Shown: piece by piece, positions 1-8,750 of the stretch
Numbering within the stretch: the first letter of the stretch is position 1
Layout of the letters: every line of letters begins with the position of its first letter
NCBI RefSeq assembly: GCF_014648775.1
Contig: NZ_BMRT01000008.1
Coordinates: forward strand, 62,001-126,000
Direction of reading: 5' to 3'
DNA: 64,000 nt
Source: Streptomyces abikoensis
Lineage (GTDB): Bacteria > Actinomycetota > Actinomycetes > Streptomycetales > Streptomycetaceae
Notes under the pieces: generated by a model
Database searches by the model: none
What the model was told of the DNA's origin: nothing
What the model saw: the letters and a program-made list of their open reading frames with translations, nothing else
Made by a program: the position numbers and the translations under genes

Positions 1-17
1 GGGGCATCGAGTGGTGA
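1..17 (+). CDS. cobO: 3' end of cobO (cob(I)yrinic acid a,c-diamide adenosyltransferase), partial
   Basis: Only the last few codons are inside the window. Read in the frame ending at the TGA of positions 15-17, they give Gly-Ile-Glu-Trp-stop. That matches the conserved C-terminus of CobO/BtuR adenosyltransferases, which end in a Gly-Ile-Asp/Glu-aromatic motif. cobO directly precedes cobB in Streptomyces cobalamin operons, and the stop would overlap the cobB GTG start by four bases (GTGA). The call rests on four residues plus context. Confidence 0.5.
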
Positions 18-1381
18 GTACGCACGTCCCCCGCCTGGTCATCGCCGCGCCGGCCTCCGGCAGCGGCAAGACCACGGTGGCCACCGGCCTGATGCGGGCC
101 TTCGCGGACGCGGGGCTCGCGGTCTCCCCCCACAAGGTGGGCCCCGACTACATCGACCCGGGCTACCACGCCCTCGCGACCGGCCGTCCGGGCCGCAACC
201 TCGACGCCTACATGTGCGGCCCGGAGCGCGTGGCCCCGCTGTTCCTCCACGGGGCGGCGGGCTGCGACGTGGCGGTCGTCGAGGGCGTCATGGGCCTGTA
301 CGACGGCGCGGCCGGGCAGGGCGAGCTGGCCTCGACGGCCCATGTGGCGAAGCTCCTGCGGGCGCCGGTGGTGCTCGTCGTCGACGCGTCGTCGCAGTCG
401 CGGTCGGTGGCGGCGCTGGTGCACGGCTTCGCCTCCTGGGACCCGGAGGTCCGGGTCGCGGGCGTCATCCTCAACAAGGTCGGCTCGGACCGCCACGAGA
501 CGCTGCTGCGGGAGGCGCTGGAGGAGTCGGGGGTGGCGGTGCTGGGCGCCGTGCGGCGGGCTCGTACGGTCGCCACGCCGAGCCGCCACCTCGGGCTGAT
601 CCCGGTGGCGGAACGGCGCGCGGAGGCGCTGGAATCCGTGGCGGCCCAGGCGGACCGCATCCGCGAAGGCTGCGACCTGAAGGCCCTCCTCGCCCTGGCC
701 CACAGCGCCCCGCCGCTGGCGGAGGAGCCGTGGGCCCCGTCCCCGGACCCCCGCTCCTCAAACGCCGGAGGGGCTGGATATGCCCCCGTGATCGCCGTGG
801 CCGGCGGTCCTGCGTTCACGTTCTCGTACGCCGAGCACACGGAGCTGCTCCGAGCCGCCGGCGCGGAGGTGGTCACCTTCGACCCCCTCCACGACGAGGC
901 CCTCCCCGACCGCACCAGCGGCATCGTCATCGGCGGCGGCTTCCCCGAGATGTACGCCGCGGAGCTGTCCGCCAACGAACCCCTGCGCACGGCCGTGGCG
1001 GAGCTGGCCCGCTCGGGGGCCCCGATCGCCGCCGAGTGCGCGGGCCTGCTCTACCTGGCCCGCACGCTCGACGGCAAGCCGATGTGCGGCGTCCTCGACG
1101 CCGACGCCCGGATGTCGGAGCGGCTCACGCTCGGCTACCGCGACGCCGTCGCGATCGCCGACAACCCGCTCGCCGCCGCGGGCACCCGCGTCCGGGGCCA
1201 CGAGTTCCACCGCACGGTGATCGAGCCGGCGGCGGGCGCCACTCCCGCGTGGGGGTTCACCCACCCCCGCCGTCAGGTGGAGGGCTTCGTCCAGGACGGT
1301 GTGCACGCCTCCTACCTCCACACCCACTGGGCGGGCGTCCCCGGCACGGCGTCCCGCCTCGTCGCGCGCGCCCGGCGATGA
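14..1381 (+). CDS. cobB: Cobyrinic/hydrogenobyrinic acid a,c-diamide synthase (CobB/CbiA)
   Basis: This enzyme amidates the a and c side chains of the corrin ring using glutamine and ATP, a cytoplasmic step of cobalamin synthesis. The 455-residue length fits the family. The N-terminal dethiobiotin-synthetase-like domain has a P-loop (APASGSGKTT, residues 9-18). The C-terminal half is a class I glutamine amidotransferase with the nucleophile Cys in AAECAGLLYL and a partner His near the end. I chose the GTG at 14 over the in-frame GTG at 11 because it gives a four-base GTGA overlap with the upstream stop. Its own TGA overlaps the next gene's ATG, so the cob genes are probably translationally coupled. 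Confidence 0.93.
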   Translation: MSTHVPRLVIAAPASGSGKTTVATGLMRAFADAGLAVSPHKVGPDYIDPGYHALATGRPGRNLDAYMCGPERVAPLFLHGAAGCDVAVVEGVMGLYDGAAGQGELASTAHVAKLLRAPVVLVVDASSQSRSVAALVHGFASWDPEVRVAGVILNKVGSDRHETLLREALEESGVAVLGAVRRARTVATPSRHLGLIPVAERRAEALESVAAQADRIREGCDLKALLALAHSAPPLAEEPWAPSPDPRSSNAGGAGYAPVIAVAGGPAFTFSYAEHTELLRAAGAEVVTFDPLHDEALPDRTSGIVIGGGFPEMYAAELSANEPLRTAVAELARSGAPIAAECAGLLYLARTLDGKPMCGVLDADARMSERLTLGYRDAVAIADNPLAAAGTRVRGHEFHRTVIEPAAGATPAWGFTHPRRQVEGFVQDGVHASYLHTHWAGVPGTASRLVARARR

Positions 1382-1758
1382 GGGGCGCGCTCCACATCGG
1401 CGTCGGCGGCTGCCGGGACGTGTCCCGCGACGAAGTGGTGTCACTCGTCGAACGGACCATCGAGGAGGCGGGCGCCGTCGGCGCCGCGATCGCCGCCCTC
1501 GCGACCATCGACGTCAAGGCGGACGAGCCCGGGCTGCGCGCGGCGGCCCGCCGCCTGGGGGTGCCCCTGACCGCGTACGGCCCCGGCGCCCTCGCCGCCC
1601 AGCCCGTGCCCCACCCCTCCGACGCCGCCCGCGCGGCGGTGGGAGTGGCGAGCGTCGCGGAGGCGGCCGCGCTCCTGTCGGCCGGGCCGGGGGCCGTCCT
1701 TCTCGTGGGGAAGCGGAAGTCCGCGCGAGCGACGTGCGCGATCGCCTGTACCGTCTGA
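1378..1758 (+). CDS. Cobalamin biosynthesis protein, CobE/CbiG C-terminal family
   Basis: A 126-residue protein that begins with the family signature: a glycine-rich GVGGCRDVS segment followed by an ALATIDVKADEPGL motif. CbiG/CobE proteins act in ring contraction during corrin formation; the free-standing C-terminal (CobE) form is usual in aerobic-pathway organisms. The ATG overlaps the cobB stop by four bases (ATGA) and cobC starts five bases after this stop, so it is an operon member. The last ~20 residues (GKRKSARATCAIACTV) close the domain. The family call is firm; the exact biochemical role of CobE is poorly defined even in known systems. Confidence 0.85.
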   Translation: MRGALHIGVGGCRDVSRDEVVSLVERTIEEAGAVGAAIAALATIDVKADEPGLRAAARRLGVPLTAYGPGALAAQPVPHPSDAARAAVGVASVAEAAALLSAGPGAVLLVGKRKSARATCAIACTV

Positions 1759-1762
1759 TTTC

Positions 1763-2956
1763 ATGCACATATCCCAATCCGCGCGCACCGCTCACGCGCC
1801 GACTCCCGAGCCCGACCTCCGGCACCACGGGGACGTGGAAGTACGCGGCATGGGCGCCGAGTTGACCGACCTCGCCGTCAACGTGCGGACCGGGACGCCC
1901 CCGGAGTGGCTGCGGGAGCGGATAGCGGAGTCGCTGGGCACGCTCGCGGCGTACCCCGACGGGCGTGCCGCCCGGCGGGCCGTCGCCGCGCGGCACGGGC
2001 TGCCGGAGGAGCGGGTGCTGCTGACGGCGGGGGCGGCGGAGGCGTTCGTCCTGCTGGCGCGGGCCCTGCCGGTGCGCCGGGCCGTGGTGGTGCACCCGCA
2101 GTTCACCGAGCCGGAGGCGGCCCTGCGGGACGCCGGGCACGCGGTGGAGCGCGTCGTGCTGACCCCGGAGGAGGGGTTCCGGCTCGACCCGCGCGCGGTG
2201 CCCGGGGACGCGGATCTGGTGGTCGTCGGCAACCCCACCAACCCCACCTCCGTGCTCCACCCGGCCGGCGTCCTGGCCCGGCTGGCGCGGCCGGGCCGGA
2301 TCCTGGTGGTGGACGAGGCGTTCATGGACGCGGTGCCGGTCGAACGGGAGTCGCTGGCCTCCCGCACCGACCTGCCGGGGCTCGTCGTGCTGCGCAGCCT
2401 CACCAAGACCTGGGGGCTGGCGGGGCTGCGCGTCGGCTACGTGCTCGCCGCGCCCGACACCGTGGCCCTGCTGGAACGGGCCCAGCCGCTGTGGCCGGTC
2501 TCGTCACCGGCGCTGGTGGCGGCGGAGGCGTGCAGCGCGCCGCGCGCGATGGCCGAGGCCGCGCTCGCGGCACACGTGACCGCCGCCGACCGGGCCCATC
2601 TGCTGGCCCGGCTGGCGGAGTTCCCGGAGCTGACCGTGCAGGGCCCGGCGGCGGGGCCGTTCGTCCTGGTCCGGCTGCCGGGGGCGGCGGCGGTGCGGTC
2701 GCGGCTGCGCGGCCTCGGCTTCGCGGTGCGCCGGGGCGACACGTTCCCGGGGCTGGGCCCGGACTACCTCCGCCTCGCGGTCCGGGACCGCGCGACGTCG
2801 GACCGCTTCGCCACGGCCCTGCGGACCGCTCTGGACGACCTGAGCGGCCGGTCCGCCGCGACGGACGGCCCGGACACCCCGCGCGCGGCCCGCGGCACGT
2901 CCGGGCCGGCGGCCGGATCGGGCAACGACCTGACCGAGGCGCAGGAGACGCGCTGA
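1763..2956 (+). CDS. cobC: Threonine-phosphate decarboxylase-like PLP enzyme (CobC/CobD), cobalamin operon
   Basis: A fold-type I PLP enzyme of the histidinol-phosphate aminotransferase superfamily, 397 residues. Visible motifs are the TAGAAEAF substrate-binding loop, the NPTNPTSV aspartate/asparagine region, VVDEAFMD, and the PLP lysine in SLTKTWGLAGLRVGY. In the cob operon such a protein makes (R)-1-amino-2-propanol O-phosphate from threonine phosphate, for attachment of the lower-ligand arm. The last ~40 residues are a Gly/Ala/Ser-rich tail without motif. A HisC-like aminotransferase is the alternative, but the position directly behind cobB and cobE favours CobC. Confidence 0.88.
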   Translation: MHISQSARTAHAPTPEPDLRHHGDVEVRGMGAELTDLAVNVRTGTPPEWLRERIAESLGTLAAYPDGRAARRAVAARHGLPEERVLLTAGAAEAFVLLARALPVRRAVVVHPQFTEPEAALRDAGHAVERVVLTPEEGFRLDPRAVPGDADLVVVGNPTNPTSVLHPAGVLARLARPGRILVVDEAFMDAVPVERESLASRTDLPGLVVLRSLTKTWGLAGLRVGYVLAAPDTVALLERAQPLWPVSSPALVAAEACSAPRAMAEAALAAHVTAADRAHLLARLAEFPELTVQGPAAGPFVLVRLPGAAAVRSRLRGLGFAVRRGDTFPGLGPDYLRLAVRDRATSDRFATALRTALDDLSGRSAATDGPDTPRAARGTSGPAAGSGNDLTEAQETR

Positions 2957-3004
2957 GCGCCCCCGGGCGCGCGGCCGTCCGGCGGCCGCCCCGCTGCCGT
3001 CCGC

Positions 3005-4009
3005 TCAGCCCTGGCTCTCCTCCCGTCGGCTCTCCTTGCGGCGCCGTGCGGCGATGAGGGCGCCTCCTCCCCCGACGACCAGCAGCCCGGCCGCGGCGGC
3101 GACGTAGGGGGTGGCGGAGCCACCGCCGGTCTCGGCGAGGTCGTGGCCGGCCGGTTCGGCGGTCCGTTCGGCGGACGCCTGCTTCGCCTCCGTGCCGACG
3201 CCGGTGCCGGTCCTCGCCGGCGCGCCCGGGCCGTCGTCCCCGGGCTTCACCGGGTCGGAGGGCCGGTCCGCCGGGGACTCGCAGGAGGCCCGTACCAGCG
3301 TCACCTTGCCCACCACCTTGGCCACGCCCAGCGCCAGCGGGTCTACGGAGACGTCCAGGTCGAGCGCGGTGGCGGCGGCGGTGCGGGAGGTGGTGACGGT
3401 CTTCGACAGGTCCAGCCGCACGTCGCCCACCCCCGGCACGGTCACCTTGGTCGGGCCGTTCGGCGTGAGGGTGACCTTCTTGCCGAGCACGGAGACCGAG
3501 CCCAGCAGGTTGGCGGTGGCCTTCGGCTTCGCGCCCGCCTCGCAGACGGCCTCGGAGGTGACCTGCTGGAGCTCGATGAGCGAGCGCAGGGGCAGGCCGG
3601 GCAGGTGCACCTTGGCGTGGACGAGGTTGGCGTAGCCCTTGGCGGCCCGGCGGTCGGCCGTGGCGCGGGAGGTGGCGGCCTCGGCGCGCAGGATGTCGAC
3701 GGCCTTGCCGCCCTCGATGCCGTCGAGGGTGACGGTGAGCGCGGTCTTCGAGGCGTCGGCGGGCGCGTGGACGTCGTCGATGGCGGCCTCGACGGGGACG
3801 TGCGCGGCCTTGCCGAGCAGGGAGACGTCAAGCCCGGTCCGCAGGACGGTCGCGTCGGCCCGGCCGGTCCCGGAGCCGGATCCGGTGTCGGTGGCGCTCG
3901 CGGGCACGGACGTGGCGCCCAGGGCGAGCGCGGTCGCGGTGACCGTCGCGGCCAGGGCGGCGAACCGGTGCGCGGGCATGCCGAAGGAAGAGCTGGTGGT
4001 GCTGAACAC
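3005..4009 (-). CDS. SCO1860-type LAETG-anchored secreted protein
   Basis: A cell-surface protein with a signal peptide (hydrophobic AALAATVTATALALGA, cleavage after a VPASA-type site). Its long extracellular part has no enzyme motif, followed by a Pro/Gly/Glu-rich spacer. It ends with a sortase signal: LAETG, a hydrophobic helix, and the basic tail RRRKESRREE. LAETG is the class E sortase motif of Streptomyces, so wall attachment is likely. Two Cys (near SEAVCEAG and RASCESP) may form a disulfide. I placed the start at GTG 4009, preceded by a G-rich ribosome site; an ATG at 3979 (324 residues) is a real alternative. Position beside cobC matches my memory of S. coelicolor SCO1860. Function unknown. 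Confidence 0.8.
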   Translation of the reverse strand: MFSTTSSSFGMPAHRFAALAATVTATALALGATSVPASATDTGSGSGTGRADATVLRTGLDVSLLGKAAHVPVEAAIDDVHAPADASKTALTVTLDGIEGGKAVDILRAEAATSRATADRRAAKGYANLVHAKVHLPGLPLRSLIELQQVTSEAVCEAGAKPKATANLLGSVSVLGKKVTLTPNGPTKVTVPGVGDVRLDLSKTVTTSRTAAATALDLDVSVDPLALGVAKVVGKVTLVRASCESPADRPSDPVKPGDDGPGAPARTGTGVGTEAKQASAERTAEPAGHDLAETGGGSATPYVAAAAGLLVVGGGGALIAARRRKESRREESQG

Positions 4010-4213
4010 GTGTGTGGAACCCCCACGGGAGAAAGGAGCCGCCGGCGCGCCAATGGGGGACATCGCGCGCTGACGGCTTGACTCCGCAATGTTCGGGGCC
4101 GGGAGGGTGAACGGGCGGCCCTCTACCGCCAGTTCACTCCAAAGGGTGGGTTTCGTGCTCGTATTCGAGCCAACGGCCGCAGGAGTGTCCGCACGGCACA
4201 GTGAGCCCACCGC

Positions 4214-5314
4214 TCAGGCCACCACGCGCCCCCGCAGCACCACCCTGCTCGGCGCGCCGAGCACCCGTACGTCCGCGCGCGGGTCGGCGTCGTAGACGAC
4301 GAGGTCCGCCGGGGCGCCCTCCTCCAGGCCCGGCCGCCCCAGCCACGCCCGTGCTCCCCACGTGGCCGCCGACAGCGCGGCCGCCGTCGGGACGCCCGCC
4401 TTGACCAGCTCCTCGACCTCCTGGCCGACCAGGCCGTGCGGCAGCGAACCTCCCGCGTCGGTGCCGACGTAGACGGGGATTCCCGCGTCGTAAGCGGCGC
4501 CCACGGTCGCGTAGCGGCGCGCGTGCAGCCGGCGCATGTGGTCCGCCCAGCGCGGGAACTTGCCCTCGCCGCCGTCCGCGAGCCGGGGGAAGGTGGCGAT
4601 GTTGACCAGCGTCGGGACGATGGCCACGCCCCGCTCGGCGAAGAGCGGGATCGTCTCCTCGGTCAGTCCCGTGGCGTGCTCGATACAGTCGATCCCCGCC
4701 TCCACGAGCGGGGCGAGGGTCTCCTCGGCGAAGCAGTGGGCCGTGACCCGGGCGCCCAGCCGGTGGGCCTCGGCGATGGCGGCCTCGACCGCGCCGCGCG
4801 GCCAGCAGGCCCCCAGGTCGCCCGTCTCCCGGTCGATCCAGTCGCCCACCAGCTTCACCCAGCCGTCCCCGCGCCGCGCCTCGCGCGCCACATAGGCCAC
4901 CAGGTCCTCGGGCTCGATCTCATGCGCGTAGTTGCGGATGTAACGGCGGGTGCGGGCGATGTGCCGGCCCGCGCGGATGATGCGCGGCAGGTCCTCGCGC
5001 TCGTCGATCCAGCGGGTGTCGGAGGGCGACCCGGCGTCGCGCAGCAGCAGCGCGCCCGCGTGACGCTCGGTCAGCGCCTGTTTCTCGGTCGTCGCCTCGT
5101 CGACCGCGCCGTGCGCGTCGAGCCCCACGTGGCAGTGGGCGTCCACCAGGCCGGGGAGCACCCACCCCGCGACGGTGGTGACGTCCCGCGCCCCGGCCGG
5201 CCGGTCGAAGGTGATCCGCCCGCCCACCACCCACAGCTCGTCGCGCACCCCGTCCAGCGGGTCCGGTCCGACGAGTATCCGTCCCTTGATGTGCAACACC
5301 GCGCCGTCGTCCAT
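4214..5314 (-). CDS. Metal-dependent amidohydrolase family protein
   Basis: 366 residues with the amidohydrolase superfamily layout. A small N-terminal beta domain leads into a TIM barrel whose strand 1 carries the metal motif DAHCHVGLD. Later come a WVKLV lysine region, TAHCF and IEHATGL histidines, the strand-8 metal aspartate in GTDAGGSLPHG, and a return to the beta domain at the C-terminus (GAPADLVVYDADPRADV). The pattern is closest to the imidazolonepropionase/prolidase-like branch, but the substrate cannot be read from sequence. The start at 5314 (MDDGAVLH) was chosen because it opens the beta domain. The gene is divergent from the two-component system with about 65 bp between starts. 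Confidence 0.82.
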   Translation of the reverse strand: MDDGAVLHIKGRILVGPDPLDGVRDELWVVGGRITFDRPAGARDVTTVAGWVLPGLVDAHCHVGLDAHGAVDEATTEKQALTERHAGALLLRDAGSPSDTRWIDEREDLPRIIRAGRHIARTRRYIRNYAHEIEPEDLVAYVAREARRGDGWVKLVGDWIDRETGDLGACWPRGAVEAAIAEAHRLGARVTAHCFAEETLAPLVEAGIDCIEHATGLTEETIPLFAERGVAIVPTLVNIATFPRLADGGEGKFPRWADHMRRLHARRYATVGAAYDAGIPVYVGTDAGGSLPHGLVGQEVEELVKAGVPTAAALSAATWGARAWLGRPGLEEGAPADLVVYDADPRADVRVLGAPSRVVLRGRVVA

Positions 5315-5380
5315 GCAGGCACTGTACGAGGTCCCCCTCACCGGAGCCGCCGGACGCAAGTGATCTACCCTGTGCGCGTG

Positions 5381-6661
5381 ATGGTGACGGCCGCGCTCCG
5401 GCGCCCGATGAGCGCGGTGCTGGGCCGACGCGCCCGGTTACGGTGGGTGCACCTGCTGCTGGGCGGCGCCCTGTCGATGCCGTTCTACCTGCTGACGAAC
5501 ACGCTGGTGTCGCTGTTCCGGCCGGACGGCAACATCCTCTTCTCCTCCTCCCTCGTCCGGCAGTTCGGCGTGCTCTTCCTCGCGCTCGGCCCGGTGGCCG
5601 TCACGGCGCTGCACCCGCTCGTCCGGCCCTTCGAGGGCGAGGCGGCCCGGGTGCTGTGCGGGGTGCCCCGGGAGGAGCTGGCCCTGGAGCCGGGCCGGTC
5701 GTGGGCCGCCCGGGGCCGGACGGCGGCGTGGTGCGCGCTGCACCTGGCGGCGGGAGCCGTCGTGAGCGGGATGTCGCTGGCCACGCCGCCGGCGGCGCTG
5801 TACCTGATCGTCCTGCCCTTCCTGGACGGGCCGGGCAAGCTCGCCGAGGTCGCCTGGCTGCGCGTCTTCACCGGGCCCGGCGTGCTGCTCGCGCCCGTGG
5901 CCGGGTGCGCGCTGCTGGCGCTGGTCGTCGGCACGTCCTGGGCAGCGGGCTCGCTGCTGGCGCGCTGGGCGCCCGTCCTGCTGGGCCCCACGGCGGCGGA
6001 CCGGCTCGCGGCGGCCGAGGAGCACGCCCACAGGCTCGCCCTGCGCAACCGGCTGGCGCGCGAACTCCACGACTCGGTCGGGCACGCGCTGAGCGCGGTG
6101 AGCCTCCAGGCGAGCGCCGCGCGCCGGGTCCTGGACCACGACCCGGAGTTCGCCCGGCAGGCCCTGGCCGCGATCGAGGAGGCCGCGCGCGAGGCGGTCG
6201 GCGAACTCGACGCGGTGCTGGGCCTGCTGCGCGAGGACGGCTCCTCCCCCACCGCCCCGGCGCCCACCCTGGCCGACGTCGGCGGGCTGCTGGAACGTAC
6301 CCGCGCGGCGGGCGGCACGGTCGAGTGCGCCCTGCCGCCCGGCGGCCTGGAGAAGATCCCCCCGGTGCCCTCCCGCGAGGCGTACCGGATCGTTCAGGAA
6401 GGTCTCGGCAACGCCCTGCGGCACGCGGGCGGCGTGCCCGTGCGGCTGAGCGTCGCCGTGCACGACGACACCTTGGAGATTGTGTTGGAGAACCCCGTGA
6501 AACCCGGCGCCCGGGCCGGCGTCCCCCGCCCCGGGGGCGGCCGCGGCCTCACCGGCATCGCCGAGCGCGCCCGGCTGCTGCGCGGCACCAGCGAGGCCGG
6601 CGAGCACGACGGCGTATGGCGCCTTTCGGCCCGGCTGCCGCTGCGGGGTGAGGCGCGATGA
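5381..6661 (+). CDS. Two-component sensor histidine kinase (HisKA_3 type) with a TTA codon
   Basis: A 426-residue membrane kinase. The N-terminal half has about four hydrophobic segments (for example HLLLGGALSMPFYLL, FGVLFLALGPVAVTAL, LYLIVLPFL, VLLAPVAGCALLALVVG). A HisKA_3 dimerisation helix follows, with the phospho-acceptor His in RLARELHDSVGHALSA. The C-terminal HATPase domain has an N-box (GLGNALRHAGG) and a G-box (GGGRGLTGIAERA). The ATG at 5381 could be replaced by the adjacent GTG at 5378. Codon 20 (5438-5440) is TTA, rare in Streptomyces and read by the bldA tRNA, so expression may be developmentally gated. Its stop overlaps the response-regulator ATG (ATGA). Signal unknown. Confidence 0.92.
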   Translation: MVTAALRRPMSAVLGRRARLRWVHLLLGGALSMPFYLLTNTLVSLFRPDGNILFSSSLVRQFGVLFLALGPVAVTALHPLVRPFEGEAARVLCGVPREELALEPGRSWAARGRTAAWCALHLAAGAVVSGMSLATPPAALYLIVLPFLDGPGKLAEVAWLRVFTGPGVLLAPVAGCALLALVVGTSWAAGSLLARWAPVLLGPTAADRLAAAEEHAHRLALRNRLARELHDSVGHALSAVSLQASAARRVLDHDPEFARQALAAIEEAAREAVGELDAVLGLLREDGSSPTAPAPTLADVGGLLERTRAAGGTVECALPPGGLEKIPPVPSREAYRIVQEGLGNALRHAGGVPVRLSVAVHDDTLEIVLENPVKPGARAGVPRPGGGRGLTGIAERARLLRGTSEAGEHDGVWRLSARLPLRGEAR

Positions 6662-7326
6662 CCACGACCGAGCCGATACGCGTGGTCCTCGCGGACGACG
6701 AACACCTCGTCCGCACCGCCCTGCGGGCGATCCTGGGCGCCGAGCCGGGCGTGGAGGTCGTCGGCGAGGCGGCCACGGGCGCCGAAGCGGTGTCGGTGGT
6801 GCGCGCGCTCCGGCCCGACGTCGTGCTGATGGACGTCCGGATGCCCGAGGTCGACGGCATCCGCGCCACCGAGCGGATCCTGGCCGGGACGGACGACCCG
6901 CCGCGCGTCATCGTCGTCACCACCTTCGAGAACGACGCCTACGTCTACGACGCGCTGCGCGCCGGGGCGTCCGGCTTCCTCCTCAAGCGCGCGGGCGCCG
7001 ACGAACTCGTCCAGGCCGTGAAGCTGGTGGCCCACAGCGACTCGCTGCTCTTCCCCGCCGCCGTACGCGCCCTGGCCGCCGCCCACGCGGCGCCCCGGAG
7101 CGACGACAGGGCGGCGGCGCTGCGGGAAGCGCTGTCCGAACGGGAGGCGGAGGTGCTGCGGCTGCTGGCGACCGGCCTGTCGAACGCGGAGATCGCCGCG
7201 CGGATGGTGCTCGGGGCCGCCACGGTCAAGACGCACGTGGCGGGGATCCTCGCCAAGCTCGGGGTACGGGACCGTACGCAGGCGGTCATCGCCGCCTACG
7301 AATGCGGCTTCGTCAGCCCCGGCTGA
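6658..7326 (+). CDS. NarL/LuxR-family response regulator
   Basis: 222 residues: a receiver domain with acidic pocket D13/D14, phospho-acceptor D59 in VVLMDVRMPEVDG, the Thr switch in VIVVTTFEN and Lys in SGFLLKRAG. A LuxR-type helix-turn-helix follows at about residues 158-215 (LSEREAEVLRLLATGLSNAEIA, then ATVKTHVAGILAKLGVRDR). It overlaps the histidine kinase by four bases and is certainly its partner. Target genes are not evident; the pair is flanked by an amidohydrolase and a serine hydrolase with no shared theme. Confidence 0.95.
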   Translation: MTTTEPIRVVLADDEHLVRTALRAILGAEPGVEVVGEAATGAEAVSVVRALRPDVVLMDVRMPEVDGIRATERILAGTDDPPRVIVVTTFENDAYVYDALRAGASGFLLKRAGADELVQAVKLVAHSDSLLFPAAVRALAAAHAAPRSDDRAAALREALSEREAEVLRLLATGLSNAEIAARMVLGAATVKTHVAGILAKLGVRDRTQAVIAAYECGFVSPG

Positions 7327-7356
7327 CGGTCCGGTCGGCTTTCCGGCTGCCCCGCC

Positions 7357-7394
7357 GTGGGGTGCCCGCGCCTTCGGCGCGGGTTCCACCCCAC
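7357..7394. terminator. Hairpin between convergent genes (two-component operon / serine hydrolase)
   Basis: The stem-loop has an inner perfect stem CCCGCGCC-TTC-GGCGCGGG (7365-7383) extended by GTGGGGTG (7357-7364) pairing with CACCCCAC (7387-7394) around a three-base bulge. It lies in the 130-bp gap between two convergent genes and is symmetrical, so it may stop transcription from both sides. There is no U-tract, which is common for Streptomyces terminators. Confidence 0.6.
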
Positions 7395-7456
7395 CCGCCC
7401 GCCCGATTGCCCGGCACGGATTGCCCGGGTAGGGGGCGGGTGGGTGGGGGGCTTCG

Positions 7457-8626
7457 TCAGCCGCGGACGACGCAGTCGCGAACGACCTTCGCCAGCACCC
7501 CCGCCTCCGGCGCCGCACCCCCCGGGTACGCGAAGCGACGGCGGTTGTAGCCGAAGGCCAGGCCGACGCTCGGGTCCGCGAAGGCCTGCGAGCCCGCCGC
7601 ACCGCCGTGCCCGAAGGAACGCGCCCCCAGGAAGGGATAGTCCACGCTCGTCGCGGCGAAGCCCAGACCGAACGCGTGGGTCATGCCGCCCAGGGCCACG
7701 TCGGGCCCGAAGGAGTGGATCTCCGCGAAACGGGCCGCCGTCTCCGCCGTCAGCAGCGGCGCCTTCCCGTCCACCTCGCTGATCGCCGCCGCGTACATCC
7801 CGGCCAGCCCCCGCGCGGAGGCCACACCACCGGCGGAGGCCTGCCCCCCGGCCCGCACCTCACGGAAGTTGGGCAGGGACTGGATGCCGTTCGCGAACTG
7901 CGGGTCACCGGCGTTGAAGGCTATGCCCTGGAGGCTGTCGGGCCCGACGGCGCCCTGCGCCAACTCCCGCTTCTGCTCGGGGGTGGGATCCATCGGCTGC
8001 GTGGAGAGCCAGCGGTGCTCCTGCTCCTCGGGCAGGCCCAGGTAGAAGTCCAGGCCGTACGGGGCGCGGATCCGGTCCTCGTACACCTCCTGGAGCGTCC
8101 GCCCCGTGGCCCGGCGGACGACCTCACCGGTCAGGGCGCCGATCACCAGCGCGTGGTAGCCGAAGGCCGTGCCCGGACGCCAGAACGGGCGCCGGTCCGC
8201 CAGCCGCTCGGCGATGAGCCGGTCGTCGGCCAGCTCCTTGAGAGGGAACCCGCCCTCGACGCCCACGACACCCGCACGGTGGGCCAGCAGGTCGCGCAGG
8301 GTGACGTGCTCCTTGCCCGCCGAGCCGAACTCGGGCCAGTAGTGGCGCACTTCCTCGTCCAGGTCCAGCGTGCCGTCCTGGACCAGCAGGGCCACGACGA
8401 GGTGCGCCGCACCCTTGCTGGACGAGAAGACGCCGGTGAGCGACTCCCCCGTGATCTCCGGACCGCCCCACAGGTCCACGACCCGCCTGCCGTCCACATA
8501 CGCCGCCAGCTGCGCCGAGTGCCCGGCGCGCTCCTGCGTCAGCGTGGCCTCGAACGCCTCGCGCACGGGCTCGAAGCCCTCGGCGACAGTCCCCTGTGCG
8601 ATGTGCGCGTTGCCGTTGTCCGACAT
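7457..8626 (-). CDS. Serine hydrolase, class C beta-lactamase/esterase family
   Basis: A 389-residue beta-lactamase-fold enzyme. The SxxK nucleophile motif is visible as FSSSKGAAHLVVALL, the Tyr motif as FGYHALVIGALTGEVVRR, and the third motif near SFGHGGAAGSQAFADP, where HGG replaces KTG as is usual in EstB-like esterases. There is no signal peptide, so it is probably cytoplasmic and an esterase or peptidase rather than a drug-resistance enzyme. I chose ATG 8626 (MSDNGNAH) because a strong GGGGGAG ribosome site lies directly upstream; that site contains the competing ATG at 8638. Confidence 0.88.
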   Translation of the reverse strand: MSDNGNAHIAQGTVAEGFEPVREAFEATLTQERAGHSAQLAAYVDGRRVVDLWGGPEITGESLTGVFSSSKGAAHLVVALLVQDGTLDLDEEVRHYWPEFGSAGKEHVTLRDLLAHRAGVVGVEGGFPLKELADDRLIAERLADRRPFWRPGTAFGYHALVIGALTGEVVRRATGRTLQEVYEDRIRAPYGLDFYLGLPEEQEHRWLSTQPMDPTPEQKRELAQGAVGPDSLQGIAFNAGDPQFANGIQSLPNFREVRAGGQASAGGVASARGLAGMYAAAISEVDGKAPLLTAETAARFAEIHSFGPDVALGGMTHAFGLGFAATSVDYPFLGARSFGHGGAAGSQAFADPSVGLAFGYNRRRFAYPGGAAPEAGVLAKVVRDCVVRG

Positions 8627-8750
8627 GTGCTCCCCCATGATCAAAGTCGATTGACGGGTTGCACAGCCTCCGACCGCGTTCGAATATTCCCGGCCCGATT
8701 CGACCCCCGGGTCATGGAACCGCAAAGGGTCATGGCTCGTTACCTCGTAC

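Noticed and set aside
214..1377. Long open frame in another phase of cobB, joined upstream of the CobE-like gene
   Set aside because: Its residues are Arg/Gly/Pro-rich shadow translation of cobB; only the part from 1378 has family motifs.
2957..3004. Short GCGGCCG hairpin between cobC and the LAETG gene as a terminator
   Set aside because: Only seven pairs of a self-complementary motif in GC-rich DNA; too weak to annotate.
4436..5377. Open frame running antisense through the amidohydrolase into the sensor kinase frame
   Set aside because: Antisense composition with no motifs; the kinase similarity begins only at about 5381.
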